A DNA stretch of 64,000 nt from the NCBI RefSeq assembly GCF_003391395.1, contig NZ_CP024190.1, forward strand, positions 4,650,001 to 4,714,000, read 5' to 3'. Every line of letters begins with the position of its first letter. Position 1 is the first letter of the stretch. The notes beneath the pieces are model-generated. The model saw only the letters and a list, made by a program, of their open reading frames with translations. It had not been told where the DNA came from and did not search any database. Source of the DNA: Mycobacterium marinum (GTDB lineage Bacteria; Actinomycetota; Actinomycetes; Mycobacteriales; Mycobacteriaceae). A program made the translations under genes and the position numbers. Of this stretch, positions 8,510 through 15,724 are shown in pieces.

Positions 8510-8805
8510 CGGAGTTGTTTGATGTCGCCCCAACGGTATCGGCCGTTGATCTGTTGAAGACTGTAGCGGTGGGCCCAGACGTAGATAGTTGATGTGGCGT
8601 ATCCGAGGCGGTGGGCTATTTCGTCAGGGGTGAGCCAATCGTCGTCGTTGAGGCCGTCGTCGATTTGGCTGGGAAGTGCCCAGCCCATTCCTTCTTGGCG
8701 TATTGCCCATTCGAGCGCGCCGGGGTTTCCGCTGGGGTTGCGGATTTCGCACCAGAGGGTGTGGACGAGTTGCAGCAGCCGTGTCTCGCGGCGGGTTGGG
8801 CTCAT
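8506..8805 (-). CDS. Helix-turn-helix DNA-binding protein
   Basis: 99 aa from ATG 8805 (MSPTRRETRL), with a 4 bp ATGA overlap with the upstream gene. The C-terminal third holds LTPDEIAHRLGYATSTIYVWAHR followed by QINGRYRWGDI, a MerR/excisionase-type winged HTH. It is the last gene of the long leftward early operon, so it could regulate late genes or act as an excision factor. Only DNA binding is supported. Confidence 0.7.
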   Translation of the reverse strand: MSPTRRETRLLQLVHTLWCEIRNPSGNPGALEWAIRQEGMGWALPSQIDDGLNDDDWLTPDEIAHRLGYATSTIYVWAHRYSLQQINGRYRWGDIKQLR

Positions 8806-9032
8806 TCGTCGGGGCAGGCGACGCATTCGCCGTCGTCGCTGAAGCGGTCGCGCCCGCAGCGGCACGGAGTTTCTTGGCTGAACCGCTCGACGGCCCAGTT
8901 GGTTACCTGCGTGTGTAGACGGCTGGCCCATGGGGGCCACACGGCGCACTCTGGCTTGCCGGGGCTGAACACGCAGTCGAACACGTGGGCCAAATCTTGG
9001 GCCACGTTCTCCCGGAATGTCTGTCTGCCCAT
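8802..9032 (-). CDS. Small Cys-containing phage protein
   Basis: 76 aa (MGRQTFRENVAQDLAH). The C-terminus carries PCRCGRDRFSDDGECVACPDE, a likely zinc knuckle. It overlaps the downstream HTH gene by ATGA. Function unknown. Confidence 0.6.
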   Translation of the reverse strand: MGRQTFRENVAQDLAHVFDCVFSPGKPECAVWPPWASRLHTQVTNWAVERFSQETPCRCGRDRFSDDGECVACPDE

Positions 9033-9047
9033 CGCGATAATCCCTTC

Positions 9048-9215
9048 TTACGTCCAACCACAGCGGCATTCGGGCGGGATTCGGAGACAGCCGCGACAAC
9101 GGATTGTCTTGCCGTGGCGGTCGTAGTGGCCGACGTAGAGCGGCCAACGGCCGCAGGGGCAGCGGCCCAGGTCTGGCTTTCCGTTGCAGGTGCAGCCGGG
9201 GTGCGAGCAAGCCAT
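9048..9215 (-). CDS. Cys-rich mini-protein (55 aa)
   Basis: 55 aa with ten cysteines: MACSHPGCTC, GRCPCGRW, CRGC and a final ECRCGW. The pattern indicates two zinc-binding knuckles. It sits between the 76-aa and 111-aa genes with gaps of 15 and 2 bp, on the operon strand. The regular Cys pattern supports a real gene despite its size. Confidence 0.6.
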   Translation of the reverse strand: MACSHPGCTCNGKPDLGRCPCGRWPLYVGHYDRHGKTIRCRGCLRIPPECRCGWT

Positions 9216-9217
9216 GG

Positions 9218-9553
9218 TCAGTCACCCGCTGTTGCTGGCTCTGGGGGACTACCGATCCACATGCGGTCGTTTCCTTCAAAGGGCCCGTCGACGAAGAGCG
9301 CCTTGTGTAGTTCCCAGGTGGTCCGTTGGCCTTCGTAATCGATGTGGAGGTAGGTCTTGCTGCCTTCGCGGGTGGCGCTGGATACGCCGCCGCGTATGCG
9401 TTCTAGCGGGCCGTCGGTGAGGTCGTGGATCATCATGAGGCGTGGTAACCCGATTGCGGGTTCGCCGCAGGTTGCTTCGATGTGGCCGTATTTGCAGTAG
9501 CGCTCGCCATCTTCGCCGGTGTGGATTTCGATTGCTTCATCGGTGGTGCTCAT
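9218..9553 (-). CDS. Hypothetical phage protein
   Basis: 111 aa from ATG 9553 (MSTTDEAIEIHTGED). The same frame continues open further upstream, but that part overlaps the preceding gene and is Arg/Pro-rich noise. The body contains YCKYGH and ATCGEP, then a beta-rich half (GSKTYLHIDYEGQRTTWELH). No family recognised. Confidence 0.6.
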   Translation of the reverse strand: MSTTDEAIEIHTGEDGERYCKYGHIEATCGEPAIGLPRLMMIHDLTDGPLERIRGGVSSATREGSKTYLHIDYEGQRTTWELHKALFVDGPFEGNDRMWIGSPPEPATAGD

Positions 9554-9591
9554 CAGTTCTCCTTCATTGTGGGGGCCAACTTTCGCGTGCG

Positions 9592-10854
9592 TCATGCGCA
9601 TTGGCCTCGGTGCACAAGGTTGCACCCGGGGCATGCGTTGGTGGCTTGTTCGGGGTTGACGAGTTCTTCGATGGGTGGTCCGGCTTGGCGTGTTGCTTTG
9701 CGGGGTTTGCGTTTTGGTGGGTGGTAGGGGGTTTCGTTGCGCCAGGCCCAGTTGTCTTCGGTGGTTTGGCGTTGTTGGGTGGTTTTTTGGTCGGTGGTGA
9801 TGGCGCGTTGTTCGGGGGTGGGGTGGCCGGCGATGGCTTGGTTCATGGCTTCGGCGATGACGAGGCCGGCGCCGGGTAGTGCGAGATCTTCGGGTGTGAG
9901 CTTGTTGAGGCGTTGTTGGGCGTCGTCGAGGCGTGTGTAGGCTTCTGCGAGTAGCCATTTGAGGATTTCCATGTCGAGCCTTTCCCGTGTAATCAAGCCG
10001 GCGAGGAACTGGTATTCGCGTTCGGTCCAGGAGGCGCGGCAGGTGTCGCGGTCGCAGGTGATGATGGTGTGGCCGTCGTCGCGTCCGACGCGTCCGCCGC
10101 AGCGTGGGCAGGGCATGGGGTAGCGGTGGCGTAGTCGGGTTTTGCCGAGTTCGGCGCGGGTTTGGTTGTGGAGTTCGACGAGTTCGAGCGCGATATCGAG
10201 GCCGGACCTTTCGACTAAGGTTCGTTCTTGGCCGTAGTGCCCCCAGCCGTTGCAGTCATCGCAGGCGCCGGCGGTGTGGTGGGCGCGGGTGAGTTGGTTT
10301 TGGGCGGTGGCGCGTTCCTTGGGGCGGGTTTCGGAGGCGATGCGTTCTTCAAGCGCCACGATGAGCCGGGTGTGGGTGTCGCAGCGCGCCGGTTTCGCCC
10401 AGATCATCATGGTTTCGGCTGGGGCGGATATCAGGAGGTCGATGTTGGGTTCCACGATCGCGATGGAGGCGCGTACGACGTGTTCGGCGTGGGTGGGGAT
10501 GCCGCGGCCGTGGTAGGTGGCTGGTTGGCCGGTGTGGAGGCGGTCGGAGACGATGGCGGCGGCGCGGTCGGTCATGTCGACGATGGCGGCCATGAGGGCT
10601 TCTTTGCGGGTGGAGATGGGGATGGCTGGGGTTGGGGTGGATCGGATTTTGGTTCCTGTGGTGTTGGAGCGTTCGCCGAGCGCGTTGCGGAGTTCGGCCC
10701 AGTCGCGTGGGAGTTGGCGGATGGCGTGGGTGAAGTAGCTGTCGCAGGCCGGGCAGAGGGTGTTGGGGGTGATGGTGGTGGCGCCCAGGCGGCCGGCGTC
10801 GCCGGTGGTGGCTTCGCGGCAGGCCGATCCTGCGAGACAGCGGTGGACGATCAC
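9592..10854 (-). CDS. Phage protein with zinc ribbon (420 aa)
   Basis: Three Cys clusters: TLCPACDSYF near residue 34; a chaperone-like ACDDCNGWG near 198; and MPCPRCGGRVG near 248 paired with ITCDRDTCRASW. The C-terminal quarter has HTH-like character (ILKWLLAEAYTRLDDAQQRLN), and the protein ends CPGCNLVHRGQC. Genes of this kind are common in mycobacteriophage early operons. DNA binding is probable and the role is unknown. Confidence 0.7.
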   Translation of the reverse strand: MIVHRCLAGSACREATTGDAGRLGATTITPNTLCPACDSYFTHAIRQLPRDWAELRNALGERSNTTGTKIRSTPTPAIPISTRKEALMAAIVDMTDRAAAIVSDRLHTGQPATYHGRGIPTHAEHVVRASIAIVEPNIDLLISAPAETMMIWAKPARCDTHTRLIVALEERIASETRPKERATAQNQLTRAHHTAGACDDCNGWGHYGQERTLVERSGLDIALELVELHNQTRAELGKTRLRHRYPMPCPRCGGRVGRDDGHTIITCDRDTCRASWTEREYQFLAGLITRERLDMEILKWLLAEAYTRLDDAQQRLNKLTPEDLALPGAGLVIAEAMNQAIAGHPTPEQRAITTDQKTTQQRQTTEDNWAWRNETPYHPPKRKPRKATRQAGPPIEELVNPEQATNACPGCNLVHRGQCA

Positions 10855-11060
10855 TGTGCGCCATCTCGAGCTCGATCGGCGGCTTCTTCGCGGTATAGCT
10901 GCCGAATCACAATGCGGATGGCCGCTATTGCCGCACTGGGCTCAAGATCTTCTGTGAACGCGAGGTTGGTAACCGTCACGAGGGTGCGCACGCGTGTCAT
11001 GAGCCCCTGAAGTTCCGGCGGGCAGATTGCCGCGGCCTGGTCTACGGTCATCTCGTTCAT
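10851..11060 (-). CDS. Hypothetical phage protein (69 aa)
   Basis: Starts at ATG 11060 (MNEMTVDQAA) and overlaps the genes on both sides by 4 bp. It is a mostly helical protein (LMTRVRTLVTV, AIAAIRIVIRQLYREEA). No family recognised. The 4-bp overlaps support it as a coupled operon gene. Confidence 0.6.
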   Translation of the reverse strand: MNEMTVDQAAAICPPELQGLMTRVRTLVTVTNLAFTEDLEPSAAIAAIRIVIRQLYREEAADRARDGAQ

Positions 11061-11581
11061 GCGCTGAGCCCTAGTCGTCGGCGGCGTGCTTGGGTGGCGG
11101 CTTGCCGGCAGTCGTCGCAGGTTTGTTCTTGGCGGGTGTTGTGTTCTTTGGCGCCGGCTTCGGTGCCGCATTTGGGGCCTGGTGTTGGTGGTTTGGTGGG
11201 TTGGGTTCGTGTTTGGTAGCCGCGGCGTTGTCTGGATTCTGCTGTGATGGCTGCGCGGCAGGCTGGGCAGGTTTCTTCGCCACGGCGGTAGTGGGCTCGG
11301 GCGCCGGTGTAGGTGCCGCATTGTGGGGTGATGGTGGGTTGTTTCTTGACGCGTTGGAGGTGGCGGCGTTCTTTTTCGTCGAGGCCGCCCCAGATGCCCC
11401 ATGATTCGTCGTGTTCGATGGCGTGGTTGAGGCACTGGGCGCGTACTGGGCAGGTGTTGCAGACTTTCTTGGCGGCGGTTTTGTCTTTGGTTTCGGGGAA
11501 GAAGCGGTCTGGGTCGCCTTGTGTGCATGCGGCTTTGGCCATCCATGGCTTGGTGTTGGTGCTGAAGAGTTGGATGGTCAC
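11057..11581 (-). CDS. WhiB-family iron-sulfur transcription regulator
   Basis: 174 aa from GTG 11581, which overlaps the previous stop as GTGA and has AGGGG about eight bases upstream. The Wbl core is intact: one Cys in AACTQGDPDRFFP, CNTCPVRAQC supplying the other three ligands, and the Trp/Gly turn ESWGIWGGLDEKER. The C-terminal extension carries two more Cys pairs (CPAC, CDDC). Phage Wbl proteins such as WhiBTM4 can repress host whiB2 and alter septation or exclusion. The same is possible here. Confidence 0.9.
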   Translation of the reverse strand: MTIQLFSTNTKPWMAKAACTQGDPDRFFPETKDKTAAKKVCNTCPVRAQCLNHAIEHDESWGIWGGLDEKERRHLQRVKKQPTITPQCGTYTGARAHYRRGEETCPACRAAITAESRQRRGYQTRTQPTKPPTPGPKCGTEAGAKEHNTRQEQTCDDCRQAATQARRRRLGLSA

Positions 11582-11769
11582 AGGCATTCCCCTCTGTGGT
11601 GGGTTAGGCAGCTGTGGCATAGGGGTGGGTATCGGCGTGCGCGGGTGGCGCAGGCGACGTGCATGAGTTCGTCGTCGATGTATTCGACGTCGTCTCCGGG
11701 GCTGATGTGGTCGCCGTAGTCGCAGTCGGTGCTGGCGCAGCGGCCGTCGTATCGGGCTGGGAAGCTCAT
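11578..11769 (-). CDS. Small Cys-rich phage protein (63 aa)
   Basis: Begins MSFPARYDGRCASTDCDYG and ends LCHSCLTHHRGECL, with two Cys groups that could bind zinc. An acidic middle (ISPGDDVEYIDDEL) separates them. It overlaps whiB by GTGA and the upstream gene by 4 bp. Confidence 0.6.
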   Translation of the reverse strand: MSFPARYDGRCASTDCDYGDHISPGDDVEYIDDELMHVACATRARRYPPLCHSCLTHHRGECL

Positions 11770-11933
11770 TCGAATCGCTCCCGGCCGTCGAGGCTGTGGT
11801 GTGTGATCACCCAGCCGCAGGAGCCGTCATCGGCGAGGACTGGCTCTACCGTTGGCCCGCAAGGGCATTCGGTGCCCTCTTCGTCGTGCTCGATCAAGTC
11901 GTTTACCGGGAGCACGTGCACGGTCTCAGGCAT
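11766..11933 (-). CDS. Hypothetical phage protein (55 aa)
   Basis: Starts at ATG 11933 (MPETVHVLPVNDL). It is acidic, with one CPCG motif. The upstream extension of the frame runs inside the 134-aa gene and was rejected. It overlaps that gene by 8 bp and the next by 4 bp. Confidence 0.5.
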   Translation of the reverse strand: MPETVHVLPVNDLIEHDEEGTECPCGPTVEPVLADDGSCGWVITHHSLDGRERFE

Positions 11934-12330
11934 CGGACAGCCGGATTGCGTAGATGCCCAGCGGCACGCGGTTGCGATGAGAGATCTCGACTCCGAATCG
12001 CTGGGTTTCGTTCTTCCACGAGATGTGTGCGTCTTCGTCGATGCCCTCCCAGGCCCCCCTCTTCGCCCCGATTTGCAAGGCTTCAAGCAACTCTTGGCAA
12101 GCCTCGTCGGGCATTGTGGCGTGCCAGCCTTGGCCGATCAGGTTGCACGGGCCTCGAACGCCTTCTTTGATGTCGAGGATCGTGTAGAAGACTTCGCCTT
12201 TCGTCTTGAACTCCGCTTGTCGGGTGCAAATGGCGAACCTTCCGTCGGCCGCCCGAACATCCCACCAGCGTGGTGCGTCGCTCGTCAGCTTCACTTTCGA
12301 ACCGACAGGCGGTAGTTCCGTTGTGTTCAT
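11926..12330 (-). CDS. Hypothetical phage protein (134 aa)
   Basis: Starts at ATG 12330 (MNTTELPPVGSKVKL), in a 4 bp overlap with the upstream stop. It is a mixed alpha/beta protein with a Trp-rich segment (PRWWDVRAADG) and conserved-looking VFYTILDIKEGVRGP. No family recognised. Confidence 0.65.
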   Translation of the reverse strand: MNTTELPPVGSKVKLTSDAPRWWDVRAADGRFAICTRQAEFKTKGEVFYTILDIKEGVRGPCNLIGQGWHATMPDEACQELLEALQIGAKRGAWEGIDEDAHISWKNETQRFGVEISHRNRVPLGIYAIRLSDA

Positions 12331-12788
12331 CGGCGGACCTTTCTGCGGATGGTTTCGAGTGCTCGTCGTGGGCCTGTATGGGCGCTGATGTTGGTGGCTC
12401 TGAGTCGGCGGATGGCGAGTGCGAGTGCGTCGAGTGGGTCGATGTGGTCGGGCATGGCTTGCTCGAGTAGGTCGGCGAGTGCGCAGACGGCTAGTGGGTG
12501 GTCGGCGGGTGTTGGGTGGGTTTCGTGGATGCCGGCGATGATCTGGTCGAGCCATTGCGCGGTCTGTGTGACCCGCAGCTCCGCGAAGTTGATCTCGGCG
12601 GGGATAGTCAGCAGGGTCGGCGGTGCTGGCGGCTCTGTGGGCGTCTGGGCGCCGCGGAGGGTGATGCTGTCGGCTGTCTCGACCGGGCGATGTTCAGGGC
12701 AGCCGCAGTCGGCGCATGCGTGCGGCGGGAAGTCGGAATGCTCGTGTGCCGGGTTGCACCGGCAAGGGCCAAGCTCCGGGGCGGTCAC
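12327..12788 (-). CDS. Hypothetical phage protein with N-terminal Cys cluster
   Basis: 153 aa from GTG 12788, chosen because it gives a 4 bp GTGA overlap with the preceding stop. An ATG at 12839 would also be in frame. The N-terminus holds CRCNPAHEHSDF and CADCGCPEH. The C-terminal half is helical (VCALADLLEQAMPDHIDPLDALALAIRRL). Function unknown. Confidence 0.6.
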   Translation of the reverse strand: MTAPELGPCRCNPAHEHSDFPPHACADCGCPEHRPVETADSITLRGAQTPTEPPAPPTLLTIPAEINFAELRVTQTAQWLDQIIAGIHETHPTPADHPLAVCALADLLEQAMPDHIDPLDALALAIRRLRATNISAHTGPRRALETIRRKVRR

Positions 12789-13078
12789 GGTGTCGCACCA
12801 CCGTTGCACGCTGGGGTACCCGAGTAAACGTGGAACCATTGCCTGCTGCTCTGGTCGTAGCAAACGACGAGCGTGCATCGTGGGCAGCGCATCGGGAAGT
12901 AGTGGAATTGGAACGCCCGCAGGATCTGCGGTTCGCTGTAGGTGGTGCTGTGGCTCGTGGTGTCCGGCAGGTCAAATGACCGCAGTAGTTCGGCGACGAT
13001 TTCGGCGGCTTGCTGCTGGTCTTTGACGTCGTGGAGCTCGGTGGTGCCCGAGATCGTCCACTCCACTTCGACCATCAT
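12785..13078 (-). CDS. Hypothetical phage protein (97 aa)
   Basis: Starts at ATG 13078 in an ATGA overlap. The N-terminal half is strand-helix (EVEWTISGTTELHDV, AAEIVAELLRSFD). The C-terminal half has MRCPRCTLVV and a Trp/His segment resembling a zinc ribbon. No named family. Confidence 0.6.
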   Translation of the reverse strand: MMVEVEWTISGTTELHDVKDQQQAAEIVAELLRSFDLPDTTSHSTTYSEPQILRAFQFHYFPMRCPRCTLVVCYDQSSRQWFHVYSGTPACNGGATP

Positions 13079-13320
13079 GGCTGGCCTTCTTCCGTTGTGT
13101 TGGGGTGTTTGGCGTCGAATTCCTGGTACAGGCGGCGGATTCGGCGGATCGCGGCGTGGGAAAGCAGTGACTGGTCGAGTGCGATTTCGCGGGTTTTGTG
13201 CCAGATCTCAAGCTGGTCGTTGATGGCTTTGAGGCGGTCGAAGGCGGCTGCTTGTTCGGGTGTGAGGGGTTTTGGGCCGGCGGTTTCGAGTTCGCGCTGG
13301 TTTTCGTGGTCTGGCATCAC
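13075..13320 (-). CDS. Hypothetical helical phage protein (81 aa)
   Basis: Starts MMPDHENQRELETAG. It is almost entirely helical and charged (FDRLKAINDQLEIWHKTRE, AAIRRIRRLYQEFD). It has 4 bp overlaps on both sides. Function unknown. Confidence 0.6.
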   Translation of the reverse strand: MMPDHENQRELETAGPKPLTPEQAAAFDRLKAINDQLEIWHKTREIALDQSLLSHAAIRRIRRLYQEFDAKHPNTTEEGQP

Positions 13321-13589
13321 TGGTCCCCTTTGGATTTTTGGTTTGGTGCTCCTGCTTGTGCGGCGGTGATGATGCGTTTGGGGCAGGGCACTTTGCGTTG
13401 TCCGCCGCCGTGTTCGGTGTCGTGGCGGCAGAAGTCGCCAGGCTTGGCGTTGCAGTTTGGGCAGGCGTGTTCGAGGGCTTCGGTGTCGACGTAGGCCTCG
13501 ATGACGGGGCCGCGGGTGATCGGCTTGGGGCGGCCGGCGTGCCAGGGCGGGGGGTAGGGGTCTCGGTCGTCGTCGTCAAGGTCATGCAT
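13317..13589 (-). CDS. Zinc-finger-like phage protein (90 aa)
   Basis: Starts MHDLDDDDRDPYPPPW. Residues 43-56 give ACPNCNAKPGDFCR, then His-Asp and a further Cys, a zinc-finger arrangement seen in many actinophage proteins (CPxCxAxPGxxCR). The tail is basic. It overlaps both neighbours. Confidence 0.65.
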   Translation of the reverse strand: MHDLDDDDRDPYPPPWHAGRPKPITRGPVIEAYVDTEALEHACPNCNAKPGDFCRHDTEHGGGQRKVPCPKRIITAAQAGAPNQKSKGDQ

Positions 13590-13959
13590 CGGGGATCACT
13601 TTCGATTCGGCGATGCCGGCGGCGATTTCGGCTAGGCGGTTGCGGTTTTCAAGCTCGGCGTCGCGGCGATCCTCGCGGGCCCTACGCTCAGTCTCTGATT
13701 CGCGCTCGGCGCGGTCGCGGCGGATTTCCCGGGCGAGCGCGATGATCTCGGCCGGCTCGGGAGCTTCGGCGTGCGATAGGGCGCGCTTCTTGACGGCCTT
13801 GATCAGGTCCGGCACTTCAAGCCTGTACGCGCTGAACAGGTCGGCCCAGATGCGGGCGGTGGCGAGCGTGGCCTCCGTATCGTCCATGCGTGGTGCGGTG
13901 CGGTGGTGGCAGGCGGTGACGATGGTCATGACTTCGAGTGCGTCGGCGGTGGTGGTCAT
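13582..13959 (-). CDS. Possible helicase loader/inhibitor (G39P-like)
   Basis: 125 aa. The first 75 residues match the shape of the G39P/DnaC-N-like loader domain: a helix, then RIWADLFSAYRLEVPDLIKAVKKRA and EAPEPAEIIALAREIRRDR, the PxPAEI-type turn typical of that domain. The rest is a highly charged helix (Glu/Arg-rich). It lies directly downstream of the replisome organizer, overlapping by 4 bp, which is where such loaders sit. Moderate confidence in the function. Confidence 0.6.
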   Translation of the reverse strand: MTTTADALEVMTIVTACHHRTAPRMDDTEATLATARIWADLFSAYRLEVPDLIKAVKKRALSHAEAPEPAEIIALAREIRRDRAERESETERRAREDRRDAELENRNRLAEIAAGIAESKVIPDA

Positions 13960-14879
13960 GTGGTCAGCTCCGGGGTGGTTGGCGAGGCCAGTGCGGCGTG
14001 TTCTTTCGCGCGTTCGGCTTGTGCGAGTTCGGCTACCGTGCGCAGCTTGTTGGGCGGTCTGCCGTTGTTGCCGGGTTGGGCTCGGGAGCGTTTAACGAGA
14101 TCTCCGAGGACGGTCGGGAGGAACTCGGGTTTGGTGCAGTCCGCGCGGCGGTCCCACTCGGTGAGCGCTTCTCGGATGAGCGCGTCTGGGTGTTGTTCCC
14201 GCGCGAGTTTGGTGACCTGGATGGCGAGTCGGTCACGGATCGTTTTGGGGTAGCCAGCGTCGCCGAGGACTTGGCGGACGACGGTGCGGGCTGCGTCGTT
14301 GGCGTGCGGTGGCGTGCGTTGCTGGGTTGTTTCGATGTGGGCGGGTGGGGCGTCGGCGGCGGCGTCTGGCGGGCGGTGGTGGGTTGCCTTGCTAGGTGAG
14401 TCGTCGTCTTTTTCCTCTGTTCCCCTGTTCCTCTGTTCCCCTGTTCCAGGCGCGAGGGTCTCGGGAGTATTCGCGAGGGTCTCGCGAGGGTTCCTGTAAC
14501 TGTCGCGATTGACGGGTTCGTTGTAGTCGAGAGTGCCGTCTGGCCTGCAGAAACGCCCTTTGTTTGGTTTGTCGACGCGTTGGATGTCTTTCCACTTGTC
14601 GATGTAGATGAGTTCTTCGCCGTCCCAGGTGTATCGGATGATCAGACCGGCGTCGGCGAGTCGAGAAATGGATTCGGAAAGTCTCGCGAGGGTCTCGCGA
14701 GGGTTCGCGGAAAGGTCGCGAGGGAATACGTCGGCGGCGATCAGCGCGAGGTCGTCTTTGCCGACACCATTGTCGTCGACATAGGATTCGAGGCCCTTGA
14801 GCACCAGGCGCGTGGACCAGTCGAGTTGTGCGATCGTCTTTGAACGCCAGAACTCAGGTTTGGTGCTGCGAATCCGCAT
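13956..14879 (-). CDS. Replisome organizer / replication initiator
   Basis: 307 aa. The N-terminal 100 residues are a winged-helix domain (MRIRSTKPEFWRSKTI; LVLKGLESYVDDNGVG; LADAGLIIRYTWDGEELIYI), standard for phage replication initiators. NPRETLA occurs three times (near residues 60, 130 and in a degenerate copy), reflecting DNA repeats. A Pro/Thr-rich linker leads to a C-terminal helical domain. The repeats inside the gene probably form the origin, as in lambda O. Confidence 0.75.
   Translation of the reverse strand: MRIRSTKPEFWRSKTIAQLDWSTRLVLKGLESYVDDNGVGKDDLALIAADVFPRDLSANPRETLARLSESISRLADAGLIIRYTWDGEELIYIDKWKDIQRVDKPNKGRFCRPDGTLDYNEPVNRDSYRNPRETLANTPETLAPGTGEQRNRGTEEKDDDSPSKATHHRPPDAAADAPPAHIETTQQRTPPHANDAARTVVRQVLGDAGYPKTIRDRLAIQVTKLAREQHPDALIREALTEWDRRADCTKPEFLPTVLGDLVKRSRAQPGNNGRPPNKLRTVAELAQAERAKEHAALASPTTPELTT
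14452..14725. repeat. Iteron-like repeats inside the initiator gene; candidate replication origin
   Basis: The octamer GCGAGGGT occurs at 14452, 14473, 14484, 14686 and 14697, with GCGAGGGA at 14718. Several copies are embedded in the longer TCTCGCGAGGGT. The two clusters lie about 200 bp apart. Next to the first cluster a 16-bp unit (CCTCTGTTCCCCTGTT) is tandemly repeated at 14414-14445. Repeats within the initiator's own coding sequence are the hallmark of lambdoid-type origins. Function inferred. Confidence 0.55.
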
Positions 14880-14980
14880 CAGCCGGCAACCTCCGGTCGT
14901 TCGGGAACGTCACGGGCGATGGTCAGCACCTCGCCGTCGTAGAGCGTGACCTGTTCGTCTTGGTAGTAGGGCGCAGTCAC
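14879..14980 (-). CDS. Mini-protein (33 aa)
   Basis: It starts with GTG 14980 (VTAPYYQDEQVTL) and is linked by a GTGA overlap upstream and a TGATG overlap to the initiator gene. It is acidic. It is accepted because it exactly fills the gap with coupled junctions like the rest of the operon. It could also be a mere translational coupler. Confidence 0.4.
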   Translation of the reverse strand: MTAPYYQDEQVTLYDGEVLTIARDVPERPEVAG

Positions 14981-15366
14981 AACGCACCGCCGTCCCGGTT
15001 CGCGATGTCCAGCAGCACATCGGCATGACACGGCTGGCCGAGTGGGCACCAGCAGGCAAGGTCATGGCCGGCGAGTCCGGTCAGGTGGCCGAGTATCCAG
15101 CTTCGGCGGCAACTGAGTGTTTTCCAGCTCGGGGCCAGGTGGGCTGCGATGAGCCATGCGCGGTATATCTCGACAGCCATGGCACGGGCAGTTTCGGGTG
15201 TTAGGTAGGCGACGTGGTCCATGCCGGGTCCGACGACAGCGGCGAAGTCGACGCGCCATGGATTTCCCCACTTGCTCGACCGCGTAACAACGATGGCGTC
15301 CGGTGAGATGTCGTGCAGGCGCCAGCCTTTGGTACGGCGGAGTTGGATGCGGCGGGGCGTGGTCAC
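14977..15366 (-). CDS. DUF4326 protein
   Basis: 129 aa. It matches the DUF4326 pattern: RIQLRRTKGWRLHD, then VVTRSSKWGNPWRVD, and a C-terminal HDLACWCPLGQPCHADVLLDIAN. The family is frequent in mycobacteriophages. Conserved Cys/His residues near the C-terminus suggest a metal- or nucleotide-binding enzyme, but no activity is established. Confidence 0.85.
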   Translation of the reverse strand: MTTPRRIQLRRTKGWRLHDISPDAIVVTRSSKWGNPWRVDFAAVVGPGMDHVAYLTPETARAMAVEIYRAWLIAAHLAPSWKTLSCRRSWILGHLTGLAGHDLACWCPLGQPCHADVLLDIANRDGGAL

Positions 15367-15551
15367 GACGCGCCGCCCCGGTCGTGTCGCTCAGCCTTGG
15401 CGGCCAGCCAGGCGTCCCGCTTTCGTCTGAGAAGGTCCATTGACTCTCGGCTCATGTAGCCGATTTCGACCGCGCCGAGCTTCACCGCTTCGCGGCGGCT
15501 GCTCTCGGTGAGGTCGTAGTGGGATGTTGGCCGATCGACGTAGACGGTCAT
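15363..15551 (-). CDS. Hypothetical phage protein (62 aa)
   Basis: Starts at ATG 15551 (MTVYVDRPTSHYDL). It is a basic helical small protein with EIGYMSRESMDLLRRKRDAW. It overlaps both neighbours by 4 bp. No family recognised. Confidence 0.55.
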   Translation of the reverse strand: MTVYVDRPTSHYDLTESSRREAVKLGAVEIGYMSRESMDLLRRKRDAWLAAKAERHDRGGAS

Positions 15552-15724
15552 GGGATGTAGACCAATCTGTTGAAACCCCAGAGGATTCGGTGCAGTGCTA
15601 GGCGCCGTCCGTGGATGTGTTGGAGTCGGCCGTTGTCGCGGCGCCGGCAATACCAGCCGGGATAGAGGTATGGGGTGATCCAGATGGCCCGGAGACCGTA
15701 TGGGCGCGCCATTTGCGTGCTCAT
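15548..15724 (-). CDS. Basic hypothetical phage protein (58 aa)
   Basis: Starts at ATG 15724 (MSTQMARPYGLRAIW). It is rich in Arg, Trp and Tyr (YPGWYCRRRDNGRLQ, RRLALHRILWGFNRL), a composition suited to nucleic-acid contact. It has 4 bp overlaps at both ends. Confidence 0.5.
   Translation of the reverse strand: MSTQMARPYGLRAIWITPYLYPGWYCRRRDNGRLQHIHGRRLALHRILWGFNRLVYIP

Noticed and set aside
7937..8533. 198-aa minus frame opposite the 162-aa gene
   Set aside because: It would run under the + strand gene and past the HTH stop; the + strand reading has better protein composition and a promoter.
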